64,000 bases of DNA from Atherinomorus stipes (Eukaryota; Chordata; Actinopteri; Atheriniformes; Atherinidae), in assembly GCA_023101725.1 (NCBI GenBank), contig JALJCO010000066.1, forward strand, positions 62,001-126,000, read 5' to 3'. Under the pieces are notes generated by a model. It was not told the DNA's origin. It worked only from the letters and a program-made list of their open reading frames with translations, and did no database searches. Both the position numbers and the translations under genes were made by a program. Below, piece by piece: positions 11,501 through 23,800 of the stretch (its first letter is position 1; every line of letters starts with the position of its first letter).

Positions 11501-14500
11501 CCGTGTAGAAAACTGCCCGGAAATCTTAAACCGGAATGATTTCAGTCCGAAAGGGGAAAAAGTCTCCATGGAAACGTGGCTACTGTGAAAACATCTGATT
11601 CAAAGAGAGAAAAGATATCAAAGGTTTAGATATATGAGCTTCTCTTGGATTTGATAGCACCAACATGGCTACACACTGGAGACAGTCTGTGTTTACCTCC
11701 ATGTAGCATTCCCTCTTCATTTAAACAAAATCTATTAGCATCTAAGGAGGTTATCCAGGAATTCAGAGAAATTTCACACATTTATTTGGTTTGTTCTGCT
11801 TTCACAATATACATTACTGAAGCCAACCAAACCGCCTGGACAACATAATGCAGTTAAAGCAACTGCTTCCTTGTTTTTTTTTTTTTTTGGGGGGGGGGGT
11901 TACCTTCAATGACCACTGATAAAGGTGTTGTTTGTTTTTGTTGTTGCTGTTGTTGTTTTCATTTCATAAAAGAAGTGCTTAATTATTATCGTTGACAAAT
12001 TCAGCGTAAAAATGTTTCTATTCATTCATTCATTCATTCTAGTCCAGTATTCAAGTTGCCATCCATTTTGGATATTCTGCAGTTTCATTTACTTAAACCT
12101 CATAGTCAGTCTTCACTTTAACTTAACACATCCAAACCGCATGCAAACACAAAACAGAATTGCTTTCAGAATAATTTATGTACCTGCCAAACAGCCACAG
12201 GTCTGTTTTAAGGAGGTATTATAAAACAACAATCAGTGTTTTTTAATTCCATGAAAATTGCTCACAAACTGTTTTATAATCTGTGTGTGCAGCTAAAAAA
12301 AAAAGATAGTATACAAATGCAAAATATGTACATATTGATTTAACTGTGAATATACAAAAACAAAATGCACGAGTGAAAAAATCTGGCTTATTTATTGGCT
12401 GGGACTGAAAACAGCTTGTTCTCTGCAAGTAAACAGTGGAAGCAACAATAAATTCATGCTGTCTTGTAAGTAGAGATGCACCACTCCAACACCCAGATCG
12501 GATATCGGCTCTGATATTGACTAATTAGCTGGATCGGATATCGGATAAATGAGGCGGATCCAGCATTCTGATCCAGTCATATCTTTTTTTTTAGTAATAT
12601 CATACACAGTAATACAGTTACAGCAATCTAGTCACTTCCGTTCTACGTCTGCATTCCCGTAATATGTAATATTTTTTATATTACATTTTAAAATATCTGT
12701 TTGCAGTGCACTTTACATGAAAGTGTTATTCATGTACACTTTTTATTTGTTGATAGATAATATTAAGCACTGTACATTTATATCTGTGTTAAATTGTTAC
12801 CTTTTTTAAAGGATGTTTTGGGCTGTAGTGGCCTTTATATGACAGTAAATATTAACAGGAAAGGGGGGGGCAGAGAGAGTCGGGAACAACATGCAGCAAA
12901 GGGACCTGGACCGGGAATCGAACTGGGGCCAACTGCGCTGAGAAACTGTAGCCTCTGTTAATGGGATGGCTGCTCAACCAAGGTGCCGATGACAATGTTT
13001 ATATCAAGCCTGATGGCTTCACTCACATGGCAATGTATACAGGTCATCAAAGACTGTAGAAAATGTGGACGTAGTAGCCTATCTGGTCACTTCTGAATAG
13101 ACCTGTTTCACAAAAACCGGAAGTACGTAATGGGTGAGAATCTGGTCTTCCTGTGAGGGCCAGACTTCAGTCAAACGTCAAAAATGGATCATGTTTCCAC
13201 TCTGGATTTTACATTTGAGCCCGTTTACTCGACGCTGCCTCGATCTTAAGAACCAGAAGTTTTGCCTGCATTGTTTTGATCATGTGACCAACGATGTATT
13301 GTTTTGTCATCTGTATGTGTTGAGCTGCTCTTAGGATTTTAAAGAGAGGGAGTTTGTTAAGATACCAAGCTTTAAATGTAATTCAATCACGTACGAAACT
13401 GAATGTTTATAGAGAAGGTTTACCTCGCGATTATTAATCATTTCTGACATAAGAAAGCATCAGATTAGAATGAAATTTGCAGATGACATTGACAGGGAAT
13501 AAAACGCGACCATGCAGGTGTTTTAATGCATCCAGTACGTGCATAATGTCCGCAAATTAACGTATTAATGTCCTAAATTATTGCTTCTGCTGAAATAATG
13601 CTTTTTTTTCTTTTTAAGGATTACACATAGGCCTATAGGTTTGGTCAAACTTCCGTGATCATTCTGATTTCAAAATTATTGCTTTTGAATGATCGAGAAC
13701 AAATAATGATCACAGATGGTAGAATATCGTAACGTGTTTAACTGCAAGAGATCGCAGGATATCGTAGTTCATTCTGAGTTTGAAATAAAATTAAATTATA
13801 TTCTGTATGTTTCGTGGCTTTTATTTAACATGCTTCTGTTGTAGCTTTGAGTAACATACATGTATTATTCTAGTACAGCTGTGAGTTACCAGTGTTTTCA
13901 CGTATGTTATAATGAGAGGCTGAGACGAAGCAGTTCGGGTCCAGCAATCTTTTACTGGACCCGAACTGCCTCATCTCAGCCTCTCATTATAACATACGCG
14001 AGAACATTAATCCACGGCTACAAAGCAGCATCATGCGCTGCTGTTCAACACAGTCCACCATGAAGATCCCACAGATGACAGCAGCCACGACACCACACAA
14101 CACAGTTAAACTATCTCCATGCATGCAAGGACAAAAATATGAAAAATCTTTTCTTCTACTTTAACACTGATAGATGAAAACAGTAACTCAGGACTGAGGC
14201 AAGAGTTTAGGACATTATTTTATTTTATTTAGTTATTTATTCTATTTTATTTTTGCTCTCTGACCGTATCAAATGATCGAGAGCTGATGTACTTTGGGCT
14301 AAACGCAAACCGAGCTAATTTGAAACTAACAGGAAATAATGAAGATTAGCCTCCTGAGCATCGGGACAAAGGTAAGACATGTTTGGACTTGCTGTTAGCT
14401 GCTAATTACCACCATTTTGCTACTCTGCTGCAGACTGGGACCTTACCAAGAGCAAACAAGGAGCTAATATGTAGCCACCGGTCGGCAGGCCGGCACCCGG

Positions 14501-17500
14501 TCTGCTGCATGTCAATCAAAAGGACACGCCCCTAATTATGTGTAACTTCAAGATTAAATAACATCTAAATGGATGAGTTATAAAATAATTCACACTCCTC
14601 ACAGTTGACATGAAGGTAAAGTTGACCTATTGAACCTAAAATGATTTTTGAACCAGGCTGTAAACATGTTTATTTCTGCTGTAAACATGTATACTTCTGC
14701 TGTGAAGTTGGCCTTTTTAACATGGGAGTCTACGGGGATTCTCTCTGTTTTGCAGCTCCTAGCGGATGAAGAAACAAATACAGTGTTTGTGCAACGCGGA
14801 AATAGGCCCACTGTTCTCCAGCGGAGTTTGCCTCTTGCAGTTCATTTATTCAACAGTAGTATTGGATCGGCATCGATCAACCGATACACTCAGCCCAGAT
14901 ATCGTATCGGACTGGAACAGAAAAAAATTGGATCGGTGCATCCCTACTTAGTTTCCCCCTAAATCTGTCCAGTGTGAGCAGCAGGAGGCAGCCAGATATG
15001 CAAAATGTGCTACAACACATTCTATGCCACTTTCTCTCTGGTTTACTGGATGCTCCATTTGCTTTTACAGTGCAAGTGAATCAAAAACCAAGTTTTTAAG
15101 TGTACTATAGTTCACTTCTTTGATCTGTACCAGAGTTAATGAGCATTCACAGGACTCCAAACAACCCTTTCCCTCCGTGGAAACAGAATAGGGTTTATTT
15201 AAAGCAGATCAAACAGTGCTTGTGTGGAGTCACCCTTAAAATGGAAAAACTGTGGTTTGGACCCTTTGTAGAGGAATCTAGTCGTATTCTGGTCTGAGAA
15301 ATGGTTCCTCAACTGTCCTGGGTTTGAGTACTTAGAGTAGATATGTTACAGATGAATATTGTTGATAAATGAAAGGTCTGAACTGCAGTTACGCCTATTG
15401 TTGCAATAGATGTAATATGCTTTTGCATGGCCTTGTTAACATACCCCGTCTTCTCTGAAAAACATTGTCAAGATGAGAGAATATGCTGCTCTCAAACCAG
15501 AAGAATTTTTTAAGCAGTGGCAGTTGTTTTGTCTTCGAGGAACATTTTTGATCCAATTGACACCCAATTCGAATAAAAATGCATCATAACACCTCAGTTT
15601 ACTCAAAAAGTCCTATTGTTGTTATCTTATGCCAAGTGAAGAATGAAATTTGTTGAATGGGGTGTTTTAGCTCTTTTCTCTGGAACAGAAAAAAACACAA
15701 ATGAGATTATGAATCAATGACTACGTTAACATGGATAAATGATTCATCTATCCAACTGAAATCTTTCTGATCAGAGCTTCCAGCTGATGTGTTTACATGG
15801 ACAGTGGAAAAGTGATTCGATCGGTTGTATTTACTCAATGGACAGATATGTTCGTAATGCTTTTGACATGCACAATGGCTCCCAGTTCGTAAGAAGAGGG
15901 GTTTTCTTGTTTAAATTTATAATCTTTTGAGTGTTGAAATGCTCAAAAATGAACTCTTTTCAGTGGGGATTAAAAAAAACACGGCCATATAACGGGTCCG
16001 TACTGGACCCGTGGCTGAAGCACATGATCATGAACGGATCCGCTATGGATCTGGGGCAAAGGTGCAGCTACAGCTTTAGGTCTGCCTATGCTTCGCCTAA
16101 TATCAGAATTTCCAGTCCGAACGGGGATCATTGGCGGATCTGTTCTGCTGTGAAAACGGACTGCTACATGACTCCGCAAGGCGGATCCAAGGCGAACAGC
16201 GCAGCTTCCGTACATTTGCTATCTGGGGTTGCCTTATAGCACAGTCCTGTTCTGTTTTGCTTCTGTATTCCCTGAATCTGCTACGTCATGCAACCCCCGC
16301 GCGGTTCAAGCATGCACAGAGACAAAATTCCACAGAAATGATCGGAATGACTGATTACATGCTCATTTTACCAGCTGATCGGATCATAAAAACGTTTAAA
16401 CCACCCCTGTTGATTGGATTGAAAATTCTTTCCAATTGAAGCCGATCGGATCAGCTGACATGTTTACATGATGTATTTTTATTCTGAATGGCGCTTGATA
16501 GGATCAAAATTGCGCCATGTAAACGCAGTGAGTGAGGGAAAAACATGATTCAGCGACAAAAGGCAAGGTCTGACAAATCAGGTTTGATTATGAAAATTCT
16601 TAATCGGGGACACCCCTTGTTGATACCTTTCCACAGTCTGATTAACAGGAAAAATAACAGTCCGTCCTCTTTCTAATAATTTCTGTACCGTCTTCTTGCT
16701 GTCCATTAGGTTAGTTAGCTGCCCAGGTAGGTGACGTGATAAGTTTCAGGAAAGAAAAAGCAGAATGGGACCATATCAGATGTGGTTTTGTTGGTCTCTT
16801 TGGACCTGTCTCGTCCTCTTTAGAAGACGAAGCTTCGTGTCAATGATTTTCATAAAGAATTTCTCATCTGACTACAAAACAGTTTTCTCATTTGTTTCAG
16901 TCCATTTTGAGGAAGCTTTGACCCAGAGATGACTGGATCATCTTCACATGCGGCTTCTTCTTATCATGATAGAGCTTCATCCTGATTATGTCGATGGCTC
17001 AGTGAACTACAGTATGTTCATGAGCCATGACAGAATCATGACAGTTGGTAGGCACCTGTTGATTTTCAGTCATGTCTTTTGTCCACAGAGATGTCTATGA
17101 ATTCTCTGAATATGTTATCATCTACACAACATAATTATCAAAAGATTCAGTCATTCAGAACTTCTGCCCATATTTACCTCTGAGAGACTATTGTTCTCTA
17201 GGGTACTCTTTTATGCTAAATCATGTTAATGACTCAGTATAAATGTTTCTTTTAGTATAACGAGGTTCTTGAACATTTTGCTGCCATCAAATTCAATATG
17301 AGCTCATATTTTTCAATGTCAAAATGTTTCACTCAACATTTAATTTGTTTTCTATGTAACATAATGAATAAAATATTGAAATCCCCACATCCTGGTTACA
17401 TTAAAACTTTGGATGGCATCCTGATGATTTTTGGAAACAGCATAGTAAAAATTGGAGAAAATATGTTGAAACATTTGACCATCTCATATAAAATGGAAAT

Positions 17501-17807
17501 GGATGTCAGATTCTTTCAGAAAGGTGGGGAGAGAATTGCAAACTCTAAAACCATTTGGCTCTCTGTTAAATGTCAGTGAGCATTTTGCAGTGTCAGTGTA
17601 AGCACTGGGCAGCGCAGCCTCACAGAACTGATAAGTAGGCTTTAGAGATTGAGCTGTGTTCGGGTAAAACTGGGATGATGACGACTACTGAACACCTGAG
17701 CAGTGAGGCCAGTGCGAAGGTCCTCTGGAATGCACACGTTCATTCTTCTCTCAATAAATCACATTTATTGAGGGGCCTGAACATGCTCAAAAACTATCCA
17801 AGTTTAG

Positions 17808-17841
<34 letters not shown>

Positions 17842-20800
17842 AAACAAAAATAAAATCCTGAAAGATTTCGGATTTTTGCCATTTTTGTGCATGTTTGAGT
17901 AAACCTGCACAGCAGCACCACCAAGCAACCCTTACCGATCTTGCATTTCAGAGAGCACAACAAAATTTTTTTGATATCAACAGTCCCGCCTCACTCCTAA
18001 GTCCCACCCCCACTTCCTCCTCCTCTGAATATGGAAGCAAAGGTCTAACAGGCAGGTCCCTCGGCCAATCCTAGGCATAGGCCCCACTGCAAGGATTGGT
18101 TGGAGTTTTCATTGAAAATTTAGAGATTGGAATGATATTTTATTTTGATTAATGGTGGGTCTGTCTTGTATTTCAGAGTTTCATTACCTCAGCATTTCAA
18201 CCTATTAAAAAAATAGTGTAACAGTGCAGCATGGGCAAGGGTTGCTTTAATACACATATTCAACATACCAGGGTGGACAAGAAACCCTCTTGGAGCTGTG
18301 GTTTAAGGGCGCATTTACAAAGCATAGACCGTTAGACTTGGTCCGATTGGGGACTTGGCTCGGTGGGGGCGGGGGTTGTCTTCTGGACCGAGTTCACGTT
18401 GCACCATAACCAAACAAGCCAAATCTTTTGAATAATGTTCCCAATCTCTCCAGAGGTGGTGCTGCATTTGGATTCACCATAGGCGAGGACAAGACATACA
18501 ATGAACAAGAAGGTTCTTACAACCTCATTTTCCACCACATGCACGCAAACATGGAGCAAGAAACCGTCGCGGTTTTGTATCTTTTATTTTATCTTACGCA
18601 AGCATGCTGCATTTATACGTTGCAACAATTGGCCCAGTATGAACAATAGCCAAGGCAGCAGATCATCAAAAGTATCTCTCTGTATTTAAGGCCACACGTG
18701 TGTTTGTTGTAATAGCGTATAAATGCCTACAATGCCCAACATTTCACCCACAATGCCATGCTAAACCAAATGCAGGAAGCATAAGTTTTTTAGTCTACTT
18801 CCTGCATTTGGTCCACTTGAAGTGGACCGAGACCCACATTTGTAGGCGGACTGAGTCCTTTTGTTTGTTCCAGATCAGAGTCCGTTTGCACATTCACAAC
18901 TTCCCCAAACAAAGCAGACGTTCCGAGCAAACGGACTCTGATTCTAATCAAAAAAGCTTTGTGAATGCACCCTTAATCCAACAGGAACCCAGCCAGCCTT
19001 TCCATGAGGGGCCCATATGGGATAAATTTTGGCTGCATATGAGTGACCCAAGTGGGTTTGTCCACAGTGTCAATGGTGACCCCACCAGTTTTCCCAAATA
19101 GCCTATGGGCATGAGCTTGAACTTGGCAAATTTCAGATCTCATAGTTTAAGTTACATGGGCCCCATATGTGGAAGCCCACATGGGAAAACACAGGTGGGG
19201 CCACCATGGAAGCTGTGGACAAACCAACTGGGTCCCTCATATGCTGCCAGATTTAACCCACATGGAAATGCTTGCAGGGAAGTTGGCCATTTTGTGTCAA
19301 AGCCTCCATTTTGGCCTTTGACTCATGTAGCATTGGAATTAACTTGTCCTTGATCACACATTGTATAGCCACCAAAATTGGTCTGTGTGACTCAAACTTG
19401 TAGAAATATTTCTCAAAGGACTTAGCATGTAGCAGGGGCAGGGCCTCAAAGTTTGATGTCTCACCATAAAACAAATTTGATACAACTCCCACACAAAACA
19501 AGTTATCTGCACGAAAACGACCACTCATGATGCCAGTATGACCCTCAATACATCTATATGACCATTTCCTGTCCATGCTGTAGCCCCACCCCCTGGCAAC
19601 AGGAAATTATAAAGCCTAAATGACCCGCATTTCTGTAAAAAACTCTACTGTTCTGGCTCATTTCAGTAACTTATGATTTTAATTGGCTTATGATGGCCTT
19701 CACATAAAATGAGGTGCTGCATTGGCTCTTTTAGAAGGGATGAGCACCCATGTGGCTGCAGGTGAGGGCAAGAGTGCCGTGCTGCAGTTGTTGCACAGCC
19801 TGAAGCTGCATCGAAGGTGCAAGAATCTTCATTGCCGCTTGTGGATTTAATTTCATTTCATTTAATTTATCCACACGCACAGAAAGTATTGTCATGCAAT
19901 AGTTGTCATTAGTTAAACTGGAGACGAATGCATGACTGGAGGATGTGTGTGAATCAGGTCTCCAATGGAAGCTATTGAAAGCTTATCAAGGGAGCCTGTA
20001 TTTGACTTTGTTTCCTACACTGCTCTTTAACAGCCTGCTCTGCCTCAGGCAAACATCAGCTCTGAATTTTCTCAGGTTGAGACTGTCTCTCAGTCACCTC
20101 TAAGTACACCACTTTCACTTGTGCAGCCATAACACAATAAGCCAAGGTGGGACAAATATTTCATGTTGTGCATCTGTGAAAAGTGCATGAGTTACAGCAG
20201 ATGTGATACATGTGGTGAAATGTGGTAAACTCTTGTATTCTGCAGCAGGTGCAGAGACACCTTTTTATCAAGGCACTTAATAACAGCTGCTGGGGATGCT
20301 GTTGTTGTCAACAGCTATCATGTCAGTATGGAGGAATGTTTCCAACACCTCGTTGAATCGATGCTATGAAGAGTTACAGCAGTTCTGAGGGCAAAAAGGG
20401 GTACAACCTGGTTCTAGCAAAGTGTTTCTAATAAAGTGGCTGTTGAGTGTCATTAAAATCCTGTTTTTTAATCATGAAAATATATACTTTGTTTTTAACA
20501 TGTCTTTATTTCTTTTACTGTAAACTGAAAGATAAACAAAGCACGAGTGATGAAAGAGATTACTTTTCAGATTACTTTTTTCACACAATATTTACTGTAG
20601 AGGTTCATATTGATTTATTGTGGCTAGTGAGATTAATCTATCCATGTATCTATACCCTTCATGGGTCATGGAGATGCAGAAGCTTATTCCAGTTGCCCTC
20701 AGGCAAGTGGCATTTTTTTGTGATGGCAATTATTTTGCTGCCCATGGGACTCGCACATTTCACAAACTGAACAGCACAGAGTTTCCTTGGCTTGACCTCA

Positions 20801-23800
20801 GACTGTTAGCAGCTGGGCAGGTGAAATTTGGAGGTAAGCTGGGTTTCACGGCAGAGCGATGATGTCACTGAAGCTGCAGATCAGGGAAAGCATCCTAACA
20901 TAAGCCCGATCTCAGTTCAGGCAACTCAGGAGAAATGTTCCATGAGCCACAACTCTGCCAGAAACAGACTAACCACGTCAGACCAGACAGCATACACAAC
21001 TCTCAATGCTCACGCATTTCAACTTGTTCACACACCTCTCGCAGTATTTCTCACACAGAAAAAAGTCCAGCACAGATTAGGGCTGGACGATAATTCAATA
21101 TCGATATATATCGATCAATAGAGGTTTTTTCAATAGAAAAAAAAGAGAGTCAATAAAAGTTCGATATAGAAGCACAGTTTTCCGCTGTAGCCTTATAGGG
21201 TAGCATGATACTACAGTCACTCCTTCCGCCAAACCAATCACAAACGCAGACAAAGGCTGAGTTGGAATTCAGTGTTATGCCCCTTTCAGACTTGCACTGG
21301 AAAGAGGTAATAATGCGGACTCTGTCCTTAATACGCAAATGAGTATTTTGACCACATCATCCTCTGAATGCATGTTGTCTTACTCCAAGCTGTATAGACC
21401 GAAAGCCTACTACCAATTAAGCATATCAGGTGATGTGCATCTCTGTAATGAGAAGGGGTGTGGTCTAATGACATCAACACCCTATATCAGGTGTGTTAGG
21501 CAAACATAATTATTGGGCAACTTCCTTTCCTTTGGCAAAATGGGTCAGAAGAGGGACTTGACAGGCTCTGAAAAGTCAAAAATAGGGAGATATCTTGCAG
21601 AGGGATGCAGCACTCTTAAAATTGCCAAGCTTCTGAAGCATGATCATCGAACAATCAAGCATTTCATTCAAAATAGTCAACAGGATCGCAAGAAACGTGT
21701 GGAAAAACCAAGGCGCAAAATAACTGCCCATGAACTGAGAAAAGTCAAGCGTGCAGCTGCCAAGATGACACTTGCCAGCAGTTTTGCCATATTTCAGAGC
21801 TGCAACAGGCCCAAAGGCACAAGGTGTGCAATACTCAGAGACATGGCCAAGGTAAGAAAGGCTGAAAAACGACCACCACTAAACAAGACACACAAGCTGA
21901 AACGTCAAGACTGGGCCAAGAAATATCTCAAGACTGATTTTTCTAAGGTTTTACGGACTGATGAAATGACAGTGAGTCTTGATGGGCCAGATGGGTGGGC
22001 CCGTGGCTGGATCGGTAAAGGGCAGAGAGCTCCAGTCCGATTCAGACGCCAGCAAGGTGGAAGTGGGGTACTGGTATGGGCTGGTATCATCAAAGATGAG
22101 CTTGTGGGGCCTTTTTGGGTTGAGGATGGAGTCAAGCTCAACTCCCAGTCCTACTGCCAGTTTCTGGAAGACACCTTCTTCAAGCAGTGGTACAGGAAGA
22201 AGTCTGCATCCTTCAAGAAAAACATGATTTTCATGCAGGTCAATGCTCCATCACATGCATCCAAGTACTCCACAGCGTGGCTGCAAGAAAGGGTCTAAAA
22301 GAAGAAAAACTAATGACATGGCCTCCCTGTTCACCTGATCTGAACCCCATAGAGAACCTGTGGTCCTTCATCAAATGTGAGATTTACAAGGAGGGAAAAC
22401 AGTCCACCTCTCTGAACAGTGTCTGGGAGGCTGTGGTTGCTGCTGCACGCAATGTTGATCGTGAACAGATCAAAACACTGACAGGATCCATGGATGGCAG
22501 CTTTTGAGTGTCCTTGCAAAGAAAGGTGGATATATTGGTCACTGATTTGTTTTTGTTTTGTTCTTGAATGTCAGAAATGTATATTTGTGAATGTTGAGCT
22601 GTTATATTGGTTTCCCTGGTGAAAATAATTGAAATGGGTATATATTTGTTTATTGTTAAGTTGCCTAATAATTGTGTTTGCCTAATACACCTGATATAGG
22701 GTGTTGATGTCATTAGACCACACCCCTTCTCATTACAAAGATGCACATCACCTGAGATGCTTAATTGGTGGTAGGCTTTCGGCCTCTACAGCTTGGAGTA
22801 AGACAACATGCATAAAGAGGATGATGTGGTCAAATACTCATTTGCCTAATAATTCTGCGCTCCCTATAACGCTTGCATTTAGATATGCTTACCGGTCTTT
22901 TACCTCTGAGATGTAGCGGACATGGAGCTACTGGCTGGTCTACATGTCACAAGAGCGGAAATGTTGCTGTACGTCGTTTTGGCTGAACGCACAAGAAAAC
23001 GTTCTAGTCAGAGTTGAAGGGAGAGTGGGGCTGTGCTGACTTTTTTTCAACATTTCCTGATGTCTGAAAACACCCGGGATGTGATAAGTCCGCAAGAAAG
23101 TGGCACGTTTGAAAAGACTAGTCCGTTTCAAGAGCAGATGGACTTTAACGCTCATGTTCCGCAATGCAAGTCTGAAAACGGCTTTAGTGTGATCTTTATT
23201 ATAAATAGGTTATTCAGCAAATGCTTAATTTGATAACGGCTTCTTTTTTTTTTTTTTTTAATTAATATTGATATCAATCAATACAGAATTTTTTTTATCG
23301 ATAATCTTTTTTTTTCTATATTGTCCAGGCCTAGCATAGATGTTTATATACTGGAAAATGTTCCTGTAGAGTTGGAACGTGCCTTACACATGGATGCAAA
23401 AGAAGAACCACAGCTATCCAACAGCCAGTCAAGAGAGAATTGTATATGCAGGCAGCACGTAGGTAGCTACATGGCGTTGCAGCTTCCAAGAAAAGGCATG
23501 TCACCGCCAGCCACAATGCACTGCACCAGCATGTCAGTCAGAGGCCCGTGTGAGTTTCTCTATGTGAGCTGAACAGCCTGAAGCTATAGGAGGAAAATGA
23601 TGCAGGTGAGCTGAGCTATCAAATCATTGTGTGGCTAAGCCCAGCACACCAGCAGTTCACTTAATAAGAGTCAAACGTATAAATCTGATCACCAACAAAT
23701 GAATTTTATCTTAAGGAGTTAACCCACAGGTCTATCAGATTACCGTTTTCATAGTGCTGTTACAGGAACACCCGGTCAAATAGAGGCTACACAGAGGGTG

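Larger units (their letters stand above)
12471..14946. mobile_element. hAT-like element (GATGCACC termini) with nested repeats
   Basis: The left end TAGAGATGCACCACTCC and the right end GGATCGGTGCATCCCTA are inverse. Subterminal ATCGGATATCGG-type words match those in the element at 29417-30553. The immediate 8-bp flanks (CTTGTAAG / CTTAGTTT) do not match, so this may be a chimera or an old copy. Inside lie a SINE, a long hairpin and a family U repeat. No intact transposase is seen. Confidence 0.6.
21078..23333. mobile_element. hAT MITE (family A), split by a Tc1 element
   Basis: Starts TAGGGCTGGACGATAATTC and ends ATTGTCCAGGCCTA, flanked by the 8-bp near-duplication GCACAGAT (21070-21077) / GCATAGAT (23334-23341), as expected for hAT. 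Its left 200 bp match the reverse complement of the complete 519-bp copy at 47598-48116. The middle holds a Tc1-type element of about 1.55 kb, so the hAT copy arrived first. Confidence 0.88.

Noticed and set aside
12895..12990. Possible tRNA gene on the minus strand
   Set aside because: Degraded head of a SINE; the body CTTTGCTGCATG continues past it.
12471..14946. Exact hAT target duplication for this element
   Set aside because: The adjacent octamers CTTGTAAG and CTTAGTTT do not match, so no duplication is claimed.
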